This document shows positions 1 to 11,214 of a DNA stretch of 64,000 bases, piece by piece. Below the pieces are notes generated by a model. It saw only the letters and a list, made by a program, of their open reading frames with translations. It was not told the DNA's origin and did not search any database. Source of the DNA: Salvator merianae (taxonomy: Eukaryota; Chordata; Lepidosauria; Squamata; Teiidae); NCBI GenBank assembly GCA_003586115.2, contig QVOM02000073.1:62903599-62967598 (forward strand), written 5' to 3'. Each line of letters starts with the position of its first letter. Positions within the stretch are counted from its first letter, which is position 1. The translations under genes were made by a program, and so were the position numbers.

Positions 1-49
1 AGTGGCTTGACTGCTCTTTGGCATGCATTGTGAATGAATGAAAGCTAAA

Positions 50-200
50 GGTACAGCTTTCCCTCCCTACTTTCAGACTACTGTTTTATTGCATGCCTTT
101 TATGAGGTTTTGTTTTGTTTTATTTTAATTGTTGTAACCCGCCCTGAGACCTTCAGGTATAGGGCGGGATAAAAATGCAAATAAATAAATAAATAAATAA
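50..200 (+). mobile_element. L2-clade LINE 3' tail (fragment)
   Basis: This is the extreme 3' end of a non-LTR retrotransposon. It carries a T-rich stretch, then the GCC-rich stem TAACCCGCCCTGAGACC / GGGCGGGATAAAAATGC, and ends in tandem AAATA-type repeats. The same layout ends the better preserved copy near 62515, where it follows recognisable L2-type coding sequence. Only the tail survives here, as expected of 5' truncation during target-primed reverse transcription. The family assignment rests on that internal comparison. Confidence 0.75.
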
Positions 201-251
201 TCTGCAGCTGAGTCTTCCTCCTTTGCAAGCTCGTTTTTTTTTCCTTTTCAG

Positions 252-282
252 CATGTGAAGAGTTCTGGAGAAGACTGTGAGG
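252..282 (+). CDS. Candidate 31-bp coding exon (unidentified gene)
   Basis: A long pyrimidine tract ending TTTTCAG precedes this segment and GTGAGA follows it, so it has good acceptor and donor sites. Read from its first base it is open and encodes HVKSSGEDCE plus one extra base. That leftover base fits the two-base start of the candidate exon at 2257. I do not recognise the protein. The segment is so short that chance splice-like flanks are a real possibility, so this is a hypothesis and not a firm gene call. Confidence 0.25.
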
Positions 283-354
283 GTGAGAAGTCTTCCCTGT
301 GCCCCCTTTCTTTATTATTTAGTTATTTAGAATAGAGCTTGGGCAGAGAATAGC

Positions 355-570
355 AATGGATCCATTAAGTGCCTTTGAGTGGCAGCAGTGGCAAGAGCTG
401 TTTGAAAAGCTCTCAGAGTTCTTCAAATAGCTCTGCATTGCAAATGCCATAATGGCCCTTACTGCAGTACAGCAGGGGAAGAACATGGTGTCTCCGTGGG
501 CACCATGGTCTTCCTCTATATTGGATGCATAATGAGGACACAGTGTTGTGCAGATACTACACCATCATTG
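355..570 (+). mobile_element. Unnamed interspersed repeat (family E), copy 1
   Basis: This stretch aligns over about 200 bp with 21640-21835. Shared blocks include CCATTAAGT, GCTGTTTGAA with CTCTC(A/G)GAG, TCTTCAAA(T/C)AGCTCTGCA and CAGTGTT. Both copies are on the + strand and have clearly diverged. No coding potential or termini were found. A non-autonomous DNA transposon is the likeliest type, but that is inference. Confidence 0.5.
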
Positions 571-950
571 TGCACTCAATGCATCAGAAAGGTGCCATGC
601 TGATCCAGCCATCGTTCCAAGATAAAAAGAAGAGAATCAAGGGGGTTTGCAGCTGAAAACTTTCCATCAAGTGAAATAGCTTCTGAGAAATGTAGGTGCC
701 CAGTTCTTAATTCTCTAGAACCAAACGCCAGCAGTCTCTTGCAGACCTTTGCTAAATTATAATATTATACACAAAGGTCATGATCCCAGCAATCCCAGCT
801 TAAAACACCCTATCATACAGAAGGCAGATTTCTATGGAATCTGCTAGATTGTTTCCTATTGGTTGGCATCTCTTTGTCACATCAGTCAAAACACCCTCAC
901 AACAGCTGTTGTGCTTCAGTCAAGCCAAATGGAGTTGGCTGGAACGACAT
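571..950. other. No gene recognised
   Basis: Mixed-composition sequence without an open frame of note, splice-bounded segment or match to another part of the window. Confidence 0.5.
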
Positions 951-952
951 CA

Positions 953-1300
953 GGGGCCTTTCTGTACTTAGCCTTAAGCTGGCCCAGGAATGGTTTCAGA
1001 CGCCTCCCTTCTGCGTGGTAGACCAGCTTAGGGTAGGCCATGCCCCCTGCGCAATCTGTCCGTATTGGACGAAGTGTAGCCCGGTCCAAGTGGCCCAAAA
1101 TGACCTTCTAGCCTGGGATAGTGGCAGACCTTTTTAAAAATGTCTACCACCATCCTACTTGTGAGTAAACCAGCCTAAGAGGGGCAGTTTAGCAGGGGAA
1201 CCCATTTTGGTGGGCCATAAATTGTGCCACTAAATTGGGTCCCCTGGACCAGACCAGTAAGGTAAGTGTTGAAATGGCCAGGGTCTACTGAGAAGCAGCT
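953..1300 (+). mobile_element. hAT-like MITE, family F (copy 1)
   Basis: It begins with GGGGCCTTTCTGTAC, close to the GGCCTTTCTGCACTG terminus of family F. It shares with the copy at 3601 an internal block around CCCATTTTGG, then GTGCCAC and GGGTCCCC. The right end is not clear. The family is non-coding and the short open frames inside look accidental. Confidence 0.5.
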
Positions 1301-1609
1301 AGAATTAACTCTTGACTGTGTAATCCTTCAGCTACAACGGAGCCAGCTTTCTCACTAATTTAGCCAAAGTTTCTGGGTTCCCTGGAACTGAAGAAACCAC
1401 TTGGGCCACAGCAGTAGAGTGCATCAGCATAGTTTTCAGTGCAATATGCTGCGATTCTAATATATATCCATACACTGGACTTAGCATAACAGTGTTAAGA
1501 AAATAACTGGTTTTTTGATTTTAACATAAAGGATTTGGGGATTGGTTCCACTCAATAATATATTCATATTGATAAAATTGCATACTTTCATGATGTGTGG
1601 CATCTTCAT

Positions 1610-1760
1610 TCTACAGACAATATTCAGTTGTTTACTTAGATTTATATCCCGGTACTCTGCAGTCTCAGGATGAAATGCAGCAATTAAAATACTGTAATAT
1701 AAGAATTAAAAGTGATACAGTAACCAGAGGAGAACTGCTTCTTCGACCAAAGGCATGGAT
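1610..1760 (-). mobile_element. Antisense LINE 3' tail remnant
   Basis: Read on the + strand, ATTTATATCCCGG, then CAGTCTCAGGATG and an A-rich run with AATTAAAA is the reverse complement of the stem and tail typical of the LINE 3' ends seen elsewhere in the window. An AG at its left edge after a pyrimidine run looks like a splice acceptor, but the repeat explains the sequence better. Confidence 0.4.
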
Positions 1761-1799
1761 AAAGAGGTGTGCCTTTACCAAGAGCATTGACTAATGGTG

Positions 1800-2230
1800 T
1801 TTGATGTGCTTCAGAAGAAATTTGGGGTGTGCATGAACAAATTTGTTATGCTTGTTGCATGTAAACCCATTAAAGAGGACAAACTTTGCAAGTTCTGACA
1901 GCATACAGGTCTGGTCCTCTACAAAAGTGAGAAGATAAAGGGCAACTGAGCACTTACTGGGATGAAAAGTAACACTGTCCTGCCTCCGTCGCCTTCCTGC
2001 TTCCCCTCCCAGCAGACTTCACAGCCAAGAGGGAGTAAAGCTTGTGCATCATTGTGATGGTGCCCCGGTGCTTCCCCTAGGAATCTTGCATTCGCTGGAC
2101 CTTTGTGCAGCCTTTCCAAGCCTGAATGGGATGGAAAACTTTTCCCATCACAGTGGCATGCAAAGCGGAAAGGCTGGAGAAGGTGACAGAGGCAGGTGAG
2201 TGTTACTTGTCAACCTAATAAGTGCTCACC
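1800..2230. other. No gene recognised
   Basis: No conserved-looking frame or repeat match. It would be intron between the two candidate exons at 252 and 2257 if those are real. Confidence 0.45.
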
Positions 2231-2256
2231 TGATTTTCTTCTTCTCGCTTTCATAG

Positions 2257-2320
2257 AGAGGGAGCCTTGCAAAGTGTCAGACCTTGCAAATCTGACCCTC
2301 TTTAATGAGCTTGTGGATGG
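2257..2320 (+). CDS. Candidate 64-bp internal exon (unidentified gene)
   Basis: The segment lies between a strong acceptor (pyrimidine-rich TTCTTCTTCTCGCTTTCATAG) and a consensus donor GTAAGT. Only one of the three frames is open: after two bases it encodes residues including EPCKVSDLANLTLFNELVD and ends two bases into a glycine codon. The two-base start completes the codon left by the 31-bp segment at 252-282, giving continuous frame across a ~2-kb intron. The composition is protein-like (Cys, Asn-Leu-Thr, Leu-Phe). I could not name the family. If it is real, its next exon must start with one base completing Gly, and none was found with confidence in the remaining 61 kb. Confidence 0.45.
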
Positions 2321-2330
2321 GTAAGTCTGG

Positions 2331-3600
2331 ATTATTGCATATTCATGATCAACAAGCATTCTGATAAGCATCACTGTAGTTATGTGCCTGGAAATTAGGA
2401 TTCATAAGTTGATGTGTGGGTGTAGGATTTCTTTTCTTTTCTTTTCTTTTCTAGAAAACAAAGTATGAAATGTTCATGCTGTGGTCTAGCTTATGTTTAT
2501 ATTTAAGAAAATTCACCTTGGAGGTCTTGGGTCATTTAAAACCACAATATATGATTACCTGGAAGGTATCTCAGCTACTTTCAGTGACTGAAGAGCTGAA
2601 CAGATTTTTTTTAACGTGGAAAGAAAAGCAGAGCCAAAGCATCTGCTTGCTTTTCAGGTGAATTCTGCTCAGAATGATAAATTATGTCTGAATTGAACCA
2701 GAATGTTCTTAATGACTCTAGTCAAAAGGCTTATTACAAGATGTCTAACTTGGTTATATTTCTTTCTGTTTTAAATTGTTAATCATTAAGCATTTTATAG
2801 CTAAAGTAATATGCGTTTAAAGGACACTTTGCTTAAAGGTTAGTTAAACTTTGAACACCTGAATTGAGGAAAATCGGCTTATGTGGGTGATTTCTATACT
2901 ATTTGGAAGTTAAAATGAATACAGCCCTTTCATTTATTTTTTAAAAATGTTCTTTTTATGCAAGTAACATAAGTTCACTAATAGGAGTTGATGGGCTAGT
3001 GGCATTTTAAGTTTGACTAGATGTGATGCAGCAACTCATATTTAGAACACCATTTGGCTATATAGGTTTCACTATGAAAAGGTCAGGGAAAGTTTGGGCT
3101 GAGACCTAGAGTTGTGCAGGTAGAAGTGGACTCATACAGTGGGACTTATCTCCATCTTGGAAGTGGTAGAATGTGGCATTAGTGTTCTCATCCTATTCTC
3201 ATTCCATCCCCAATCCACCTCATGTCTTTTTCATGCTTTTTTTTTTTTTTTTTGGCATTTATTGTGCATTAGAAGTGAGATGAGCATATTGAGCGCACTG
3301 ATGTGTGACAATCCCACCTCTGAACCTTCTATGAGCTTCCTGTGAGGGGTTTGAACACAGCCCTAGACGTTTATGGACTGTGGAAAAAAAGGGAACTGCA
3401 GCAGAAGAAAAAATCAGCAAGATATTAGCACAGGCACCTTGCATGAGCAGAGACCGCTTTCATTCTAATCATTCCTACATTGGATCCGTTTCTCACTATA
3501 CACAGATAGATATAAGTTCTTTGGGGTGTAGCTTTTCAAGGGAGCAACTTTCTAAAGTAGAGAGATGTGCAAACCATCTACAAAACTCTTTACCTAACAT
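2331..3600. other. AT-rich sequence, no gene recognised
   Basis: It contains a short (TTTTC)n run at about 2431-2452 and a T17 homopolymer near 3237. Open frames here are short and lack any domain signature. If the 2257 exon is genuine, this is the start of a long intron. Confidence 0.5.
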
Positions 3601-4116
3601 AGGTCTTTCTGCATTCATCTTTAAAGCCCCTGTAAGCAGACCTGTGAGGCCCCGCCCTCAGCTGAGACACTCCCTCTGCATTAGTTGGAGTGTAGCTGAG
3701 ACAAATGATAGACGTGTTTAAACAGGTCAGGATTACCAGTAGACATGTTTAAACAGGTCTACTTTTAGACCAGTTGGCCCTAGTGCAGACCAGAGAGGCC
3801 GGCAGAAGGCATGTCTCCCATGATCCAGCCTAGTGGGGACCTCATTTTGACAGCACACCAAAGTGTGCCACCAAAATGGGTCCCCAAGAGGCTCCAAGGC
3901 TAGGAACTTTTCTTCCTAGTCCTCAGAGTGCTCAGAGCCTGGCTGCAAAGCTCTGGCTCTGTGTGAGCTTTGGGGCCAGGGCAGGTGCTGGGTTGGACCA
4001 GCACCATCATGCAGATGCATTGTTTCAGATCACCCCTTTCCATGGTTAAAACCAGCAGGCCTGGCTAGTCCAGACCCACTGGTTTGGACCACAGACCTTT
4101 CAGTGCAGAAAGGCCC
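3601..4116 (+). mobile_element. hAT-like MITE, family F (copy 2, near complete)
   Basis: The left end GGTCTTTCTGCATTCATCTT and the right end CAGTGCAGAAAGGCCC form degenerate terminal inverted repeats. The interior shares with 12920-13420 the blocks GATTACCAGTAGAC, CAGCACCATCATGCAGAT and CCAGTGGGCCTGGCT-like sequence. No transposase is encoded, so it would have depended on enzyme supplied by an autonomous element. No clear target-site duplication survives. Confidence 0.65.
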
Positions 4117-4455
4117 ATACTATGTTTTTAGTCCTCCTAGATGCAAATTTTTTTTAAAAAGCATCTGTTTTGATTTACCTGTTTTGCAGAGTCCGTGTGC
4201 TTGGCAGTATGGAAGCCAGAACTGGCTCTTTGGTTGTTAAGGCAACTATAAGGATAGAAAAGTTGACCTATGGGCATATTCTCTTTTTCTTCAGATTGAT
4301 CATGTTTAATAATTATTAAGGTGCAAATGACAGTGCAAAGAAGAATTGAGAAAGCGAGGATGGTTATTTTTTCCTAAGCATGCAAGCGGTCAGCTGTTAA
4401 AAAGCAGTGTGTAGATCATCTACATCACTTTATTTTTGTGTGTTGAAAACATCAA
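4117..4455. other. No gene recognised
   Basis: AT-rich spacer without a repeat match or plausible exon. Confidence 0.5.
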
Positions 4456-4590
4456 GCACATGTATCACTTTATTTATCACTTTATTTAAAGCATTCATAA
4501 TTTTAAAAAATCCTGAAATGATTTACAATACAAACCTAAAAACAAGGCTGGAAACAGATAAAAACAGTCAAGTATTAAAAACGGAATTAA
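4456..4590 (-). mobile_element. Antisense LINE tail remnant
   Basis: The + strand shows repeated CACTTTATTTA units, then an A-rich track with GATTTACAATAC and AATTAAAA. This resembles the reverse complement of LINE 3' tails such as those at 11215 and 27830. Confidence 0.35.
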
Positions 4591-4859
4591 AATGGGATAG
4601 TGTAAGGAAACAGATTCTCATTCACATTGGGAACGCCTGGGTCAGAATGCTGTGCACTGAATATTTCTTTATGCCTAAAGACTTATTGTCAATATTTGAT
4701 TATTGTTGCTTTCCTTACACGAAAGTATACATTTTACATGAAGCAGGTCCCAGGCTGTATACACACATAGCAAAAAAAAAAAAAAAGAACACCTCAGAAG
4801 TGTCTTAGACATGACAGAGTGTGGTCCTCGTATTCTCATCCTGTCTAAAATCCAACTTT

Positions 4860-5285
4860 TCTAACCTGGGCTGCATCCAGGCAGAGTATAAAATCCGAGC
4901 ATACCCTGGGCCTATGTTGGGACTGCCAGTCATGTCTGTGGCAATCCCAACATAGCCCCAGGATATGGGGGGTTATATCCTACAGTATTGCTGTAGCAAG
5001 AAAAAGAACTCTCATCCTGTGTATTCCTGCTATAGTAATGTTAACGTACCTATTTGGACACTGTTGCCGGGAGCATGTGTGCACCCACACATGCATGCAG
5101 GGTGGCAATTGCACATTTCTGGGTATTTCCCACCATCAAAATAGCCAGATGTGCATGTCACACCATTGTGGAAGCAAGCACCAGACCAGGTACGTGCCTG
5201 CATTTGCCCCATGCTGTTGCTTAGCTGCCTGGGCAACACGTGATTGTTCCAGTGGAACTTTACTCTGGAATATCCCTAAATAGCA
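4860..5285 (+). mobile_element. MITE-like repeat, family G (copy 1)
   Basis: It starts near GGCTGCATCCAGGCAG. It contains a local inverted repeat with TGTTGGGACTGCCA facing TGGCAATCCCAACA, then TATATCCTACAGTATTGCTG. The last block and the hairpin align with 6420-6530, where the corresponding text is TTGGGAACGCCA and ATATCCTGAAACATTGCTG. It is non-coding. Confidence 0.5.
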
Positions 5286-5539
5286 GGATTTTTAGGTGAC
5301 ATTTGGAAGCAGCTCTAGAATGTTCTGGAAGAGATGGAATGGGCAGACTGGTGTATGAATGATCCCATCTGCAAACCATCTCTAAACCTTATCCAAGTTG
5401 GCTCAGATGTGCTTTTTTTCTTTTTTCCTTTTTTTGCGGCATGTAAAGGTAGCCCCGGTTCCAATTTATGGGTTGTAAACATGATTTCCATATAAATGAC
5501 TTCCTTTCTTTTGCATTTCTGCTGTAACATAATGCTGAT

Positions 5540-5670
5540 ATTCCTTTATCTTGTTTTGTTTATTTAAAATATCTATCTACTGTTTCCTCAGTTAATACAA
5601 CATCTTGAAGGTTTAAACTATTTAAAAACAATAATAAGCAATTTAAACTGGGTGGGATAGGAAAATATTC
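5540..5670 (-). mobile_element. Probable antisense LINE tail remnant
   Basis: TTGTTTATTTAAAATATCTATCT, split by divergence and followed by CTTGAAGGTTTAAAC and an A-rich run, resembles the antisense tail at 11215-11365. It is heavily decayed. Confidence 0.3.
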
Positions 5671-6390
5671 AAACAGGAACAGCTGAGTGAAAAGAGAGAT
5701 CTTTAGTACAGCTTAAAAGATATAATAGTAGATGTCTCACCAACATCAGGGCAGATATTTTCTTTCCCTTTTACTTTTAAAGATAACCTCGTGAGAGAAC
5801 TAAACATTTACCTTAGTATTGTGACTTGAGCTCTTCACAAGGGCAATAAGCTAGTCTGGGTGCAATATTAAGACACAGTATGCCATTACAAGAACCAGTC
5901 AAGTTTCTCCTCTGGTTCATACAGATGCCCTCTACACCTCCTCTAGCACCATTACAAGTAATTGAAAGTTTTCTTTTCCTTTCACTGTTATCCTCCATAA
6001 TCCAAAACCTGGCTAAACTGCCATTAATCTTAATTATGGTTAATGGAAACACATCAACTCCAAATGAAAGTTTATTGAGCTGACTTGTTTCTAATAGACA
6101 CAGTTAAAGAAAAATGCATTGTAGGTCTTTGGCAAGATGATCAATTTTGAGCTAATCTAAAACATGAGTAGAAGCTTCCAGGCTCCATTAGAGAAAGAGA
6201 AGGTAATGGAAACATGCCTATATGGAAGGAGACTAGCACAGGCATTACTTAAATCAGCGGCTAAAATTTGTTTAAGAATAAGGAACAATTTTATATTCAA
6301 TTACTGGTTAATTTAATAGTTTTAAAGCAATTGAGTTGGCTAAAAACGTTTTAGTTAAAAATGTGGGATCAGGAGGGAAGGTCTGTAAGA
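5671..6390. other. No gene recognised
   Basis: AT-rich, low-complexity in places. The open frames on either strand lack signatures. Confidence 0.5.
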
Positions 6391-6394
6391 TCAA

Positions 6395-6800
6395 GGGTGT
6401 GTCCAGATGTGGATTAAAACCCATGATTCTTCCAGGACAACATTGGGAACGCCACATATATTAGTGGCATTTCCAATAGAGTCCTGGGATATTGAGGTGA
6501 TATCCTGAAACATTGCTGTTACAGGTGCCAGGTTTTCTGTAATATTGATTGCTTGCCTCCACTTGCTGGCTCCTTGTGTTATTGTTCCAGGTGTGAATAC
6601 CTGGATGCTAGCCCAAGCATGGGGAAAAAACAAAGGGAAGCAGGCAGGCACCTGGTTAGCAAACAGATATTGGCAACAGGAACAATAATACAAGGAGCAG
6701 GTAGGCAAAGAGTCCAGGATTGCCTCCTGATCGAAAGAAGTTCCTGCAGTTGCCTCCTGTCATCTAAAGGCACCCTAATTTCTTACGGCTTGATGTCTAC
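6395..6800 (+). mobile_element. MITE-like repeat, family G (copy 2)
   Basis: It aligns with 4890-5000 through a hairpin pairing ATTGGGAACGCCAC with GTGGCATTTCCAAT and the block TGATATCCTGAAACATTGCTG. The termini are uncertain. It is non-coding. Confidence 0.45.
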
Positions 6801-7603
6801 ATATAAAGCAGTTTGTTTAGTTCAATTTTGAGTACAGCATCGACAATAATGCCTGGCATTGAAATTTTTATGGCTTGTTTGTTTGGTGTGGTGCAATCAA
6901 AACTGGTCTTTTGACATTTCTGACAAAGCGATGCACATCTCTTAATCTGTACATTGTTTAACTTTTTTCTGGGAAAAAAGCTCTTCAGTTATTTGATTTT
7001 TTTTAAATTCAAAACACTCCATAACGAGCGTTAGCTTAGATGTGCTTTACACACCATGAAAGAAAAGTGTCACAGAAAAAAGGACTAAATAGAATGTCAG
7101 TTGGCATAAAATCTACACCTGCTAAATTTTAACTGTAATTTAGCGGAGCTTTCACCATTGTGGTATTTTAAGGTGCTTTGGATTGTTTGTACTGTCGGTT
7201 AGCAAAATGCTGTCCTGCTTGGCAGTCCAAAACAAACTGAAAATCCCAAGATGGCAAATTCGAATATAAACAAAAATGCATTCTTTAGTGATTAAGATTG
7301 TGGCCTGTGAGTCCACTCAGGTTACTGTCTAGTTGCTGTTGATGTCTGAGTTCCAGGGCCCTTGTTCTCTCTCCCTATGGTTTTCTCTGTATAAATTAGA
7401 CTTAAACTGGATGCTTTCTGTCAGAAAACTGTCCTCTTTATAAGCGCGTCAGGATATACAGCCCTTTTCTGTAAAGTCAAGCACTTTGTCTCCCTAACCT
7501 TAAAAGCAGCCCTTGTGTGTTGGCGACTATCTGGGATGGTTCCAGACAGCACAGGGAAACACCAGCTCTTTAAAGAATGCTGATGTTTCCCCACAATGTC
7601 AGC
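6801..7603. other. No gene recognised
   Basis: AT-rich sequence with no recognised repeat or exon up to the hAT target-site duplication at 7604. Confidence 0.5.
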
Positions 7604-7611
7604 CATTAGAC

Positions 7612-7784
7612 CAGCGACGGCTCATGCCTTTAAGGGCGGGTGTTCGTGCGAGTGCCATGGCCGTTCGTGGGGCCTCTGGGCGTCCGCTAGGCAACCTGCT
7701 GTGTCACTACAGAGGCCCGGAGGCCCCATGAACGGCTATGGCACTCGCACGAACACCTGCCCTTAAAGGCACGTGCCGCCGCTG
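7612..7784. mobile_element. Palindromic hAT MITE, 173 bp
   Basis: Two arms of about 70 bp are nearly perfect inverted copies. They share GCCTTTAAGGGC(G/A)GGTG and TTCGTGCGAGTGCCAT(G/A)G, then GCCGTTC(G/A)TGGGGCCTC, around a loop of roughly 35 bp. The ends read CAGCGACGG and CCGCCGCTG, so the terminal repeat begins CAGCG, as expected of hAT elements. It is flanked by CATTAGAC (7604-7611) and CATTAAAC (7785-7792), an 8-bp target-site duplication with one transition. It codes for nothing. Differences between the arms are mostly transitions, many at CpG. Confidence 0.85.
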
Positions 7785-7799
7785 CATTAAACTAGCCTG

Positions 7800-8885
7800 C
7801 ACTGCTTCTTGGTGCTCAGCAAGCTAGATCTTTTTCTTTTGTTATTTCTGTGCACGCCAGAAAAGTTCAGTCGGTGCTGGGTCAAAAGGAGTGAGCACCA
7901 CATATCTTTGGACAGCATCCCAGCATGTTGAAGAGAGTGCACAAAATCCCATTGTATCTTTAATCTGAATCTTGAGGCAACAGGCTGGTAGCAGCAGCAC
8001 AACAAGGTATCTGACCTGCCTACCAGTCTCACTGTGATGCTTGAAGGATATCAACATTTTAAGCATACCTAGAGACACAAATGCAGGCCTCACTTTAGTT
8101 CCCCTCTTAAAGCTGTTTTAACTACTGCACATCTTTTTTAGATTTAATCTATTTAGCACTTTATAGTACAATCCTTATCTGTGTCCCACAGTGATCAGAA
8201 GGGTGTACTCTCAGGAAAAGGGTGCTAATATTGCTGCAAAAATCTCATATCATTTATCAAACAAGAATTCTTTAATCAGCTGGCCACTTTAGATTTTATG
8301 CTAAAAGCTGCTTTACAACTTTTTGTATATTTGATCTTGCTAGTATTCTATAAAAGTCTTCCCCATTAAAAGTAATTATTTTTAATATTTTCAGTTTGAC
8401 TCCTTTTCTGCAATAGATATAGCACAAACCTTATTACCTTTAATTATCTATATGCAATAAAGTATTCACACCTTGCTCCAAGTGCATCAGGTCTGAATAT
8501 AGTACCACTCATGTTTTATTAAGATTCTTTCACAGGAGCTGTATCTACGAAAAGCTTTTTCGTCATTTTGGAAGAAAAGAGCTATGTGAGTTTATTTGAA
8601 AATAATGAGACAATCTGAAATTAACTGTGCACGTATAAAAGGCATCAAGTACAACTGATCATGCATGCACTACATAATAGGGAAAAAATAAATGTAAAAA
8701 AAATCCGTATTATTCTACTCTGCATTTACATAATGTTCTTGTGAAATGTCTTAGCACTGTTTCCCATTTAGATCTCAAAGAAGATACTAAAGAAGCCTTC
8801 TACAGCACTCTAGTGTTGTTCATTTGAACATTATGTTGTTTCCTAACCTCTCTTACAAATATTAAGTTAGGAAAGCTGTCTGGCC
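7800..8885. other. No gene recognised
   Basis: AT-rich sequence. Overlapping antisense frames around 7787-8093 have no domain signature. No repeat match was seen. Confidence 0.5.
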
Positions 8886-8890
8886 AGTTT

Positions 8891-9299
8891 GGACTTGTTC
8901 ACACTTTAAGCTAGTGAGTGTCAGGGGCACTCACTAGCCCAGTGCCTCCTGATCGTGGGTAGCTGTGGAGGACTAAATTTTGCTCCAGCACTTCACTGGA
9001 AGCAGCTACCCTGTTCCTGGTCAAGTGCATTCGCACCCACTTCCAGGTGCAAATGCACAGCCACACGGTGCACCATGGCTGTGCCTGTGCGGTCATGTGA
9101 TCTGCAGCATTGCCAGTCACCATAACAGTGACTGAACATTGTAAAGTTCAGGAGTAAGATACCAGCATTCACAGTGTGAATACCTGTTGGTATTCCTGTC
9201 TAGGGCCCCAAAGTGCATGGCAGTGTCTGCACTGCGTGGTCCATTCCACATTAGAACAGGATAGTTATCCTGTTCTAACATGGAAGGTGCAAAAACATC
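8891..9299. mobile_element. hAT-like MITE, family H (copy 1)
   Basis: The left end GGACTTGTTCACACTTTAAG resembles the family H terminus at 12294, and the right end reads GTGCAAAAAC. The part from 8895 to 9070 matches 15855-15995 in reverse orientation, including GGGTGCGAATGCACTT followed by ACCAGGA. It includes a palindrome at 9251-9278 with perfect 13-bp arms (TTAGAACAGGATA). It is non-coding. Confidence 0.5.
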
Positions 9300-9454
9300 C
9301 TTTGTCTCCAGCAGTATACACACTTCCTGTCTCCTTAACTAGATTATTTCTGGCCTCCTTACTCATGTACTTACTTAATATGTCACGTATCTTTGTTAAG
9401 TACCTTTTCAGGTGGTTATTCAGCCTCTCAAATTTGATTGTTCAAACCTGTATG

Positions 9455-9675
9455 GAGGATGGCTGGCATGCTGTATTGTTCTTGTTATGGGTACCACTGC
9501 ATCATGGCCAACTTCTGACTGACTGCATGGGCACCTCCATGGGCACCTCTGTGCAGTTTTCTTGGCAGAGATACAATAGTGGTTTGCTGTTGCCTACTTC
9601 TGGGGAGAAGCTGGGGATTGAATCAGCGACCATCTATGTTCCAGGTAGTTTGCTCTGCCACTGAGCTATAGACAC
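9455..9675 (-). mobile_element. tRNA-derived SINE (Sauria-type), antisense
   Basis: On the - strand it shows a pol III A box TAGCTCAGTGG (9658-9668) and a B box GATTCAATCCC (9614-9624) at tRNA-like spacing. These are followed by the body GGCAACAGCAAACCACT, TGCCAAGAAAAC and GGTGCCCATG. The same body occurs at 14315, and a related 3' half at 53350. This is the organisation of squamate SINEs thought to be moved by Bov-B LINEs. It is decayed and not a tRNA gene, because the acceptor and anticodon arms do not fold. Confidence 0.75.
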
Positions 9676-9679
9676 TTGA

Positions 9680-10635
9680 AAATATTAGCCAACATTTTCT
9701 GTCTTTGGGAAATGAATGTATAAACGAACTATGAAACAGTTGCAACTCTTTGTGCTTTGGATTACTTTATTATGCATAGCTGCTTCCTGGTACCTCAGAA
9801 AGATTGTTATCAAGAACTGCATTTTCTTCGTGCAAATCAGTGTTATCAAATGTACATCTGCAACTGAAGCAGTGGCCATCATTTCAATCTCCTTTTCTAA
9901 AATAACCACAGCGTCATTTGTATTAATGATAGTGTATAGGAGAAGAGGAGGCACTGGAATAAGTAATGCATATTTTACAATGCATTTAAAAGCTACATTC
10001 ACCTGGTGAGGAACAAAACCTCAATTATATTTGTAGACAAAGAGTGGGAGGTCAGGTATGTAAGCTGTTCATGTGGCTAATCTCGTTTCAAAGTGTTGCT
10101 GACTTTGTGTTCCGTCACAAAGGCAATATGAATGGATGCAGAAAGAAGCTCCCTACTGAGACAATATTGCCTAGTCTCTCCCTTGCCGAAGTCTCTGGTG
10201 AATGGTGTTATTCAGAAAATAATCAGCAATATTGTAATTGTGAGCTGGGATGGAAAAACACAAAGCAGTCTTACAGAAGATAATCTCTCATAAGAGACCA
10301 GAGATGAAATTTTTATCATTGGAAAGAAATACCTGCTTTGTTTTGTGGAAATAAATCTTGCTTACTAGGAAAATGGATGATATTAGTATTTGAAAAAAAA
10401 GGAAGTTAGCTAGGGACATTCTGCCCACTTTGCTTCCACCTATCACAGATAGATATTGCCCCTCCACATTAAAAGTAACAGAGAGAGCATGTGGGAGGGA
10501 CACGGGATGATTCTGCATGCTTGGACCTATAACTATAAAGGTAGGAAATGCTTTAAAAAAGAAGCAGTATTACACAATGGAGGTTACACATCCATCACTA
10601 CTACAGTGAACGTTCAGCTTTGATTTGAACAAAAG
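9680..10635. other. No gene recognised
   Basis: Open frames on both strands at 9685-10009 overlap and lack signatures. No repeat match or exon was seen. Confidence 0.5.
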
Positions 10636-10639
10636 GTGG

Positions 10640-10740
10640 AGGAAATCATTTGTTTACATTTTTATCCCACTCTGTACCCTAAAGTCTCAGTCTCAGGGTA
10701 GATTATAAGCAGTTAAAGAAGAGAGGTGAACGATGAGAAA
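10640..10740 (-). mobile_element. Antisense LINE 3' tail
   Basis: The + strand reads TTTACATTTTTATCCCACTC, then CTCAGGGTAGATTATAA. Its reverse complement matches the stem and ATAAAAATG tail of the LINE ends at 110-200 and 62450-62515. Only the end is recognisable. Confidence 0.55.
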
Positions 10741-11214
10741 TAACCTCAAAGGAGGAAGGCAAGACACCAGCCCCTTTCTCTGAATGGGAGGAACGCACTG
10801 TGAATGAAGACCCTCTTCACCTCACTTTTTGATCTGAGTTGGATGTACCAATCTTTGAGCAAGTAGACAATACCACCTGTCCTTGCTTTTTTCAGTAAAC
10901 TATATTAGATATGTTTGGAGAAGCAGGGTGCAAATCAATTAAAGAGTACTAAAAATATATCTATAGCAGAATTCATTTCCGGATCATTATGTAACATTTG
11001 GGAAAGCTGGCGTTTCAGCTACATGCAGAATAAAAACAAAGAGCTTAGTATAAAATATTACAGCTATGTTTCAAAGTATTATAGTAAAAGATCATTGTTC
11101 AGAGTCTAGAGTGTCACGTGGTTAGTTTTTGACTACATGTACCTCTCCGAAATTTTGATTTGCAATAATAACACCAGCTTCATTGGATTGGATTTCTCTA
11201 AAAAATCTAGTTTT

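Noticed and set aside
9614..9668. tRNA gene suggested by A and B boxes
   Set aside because: The boxes belong to a SINE head: the acceptor and anticodon stems do not pair and the same body is repeated at 14315.
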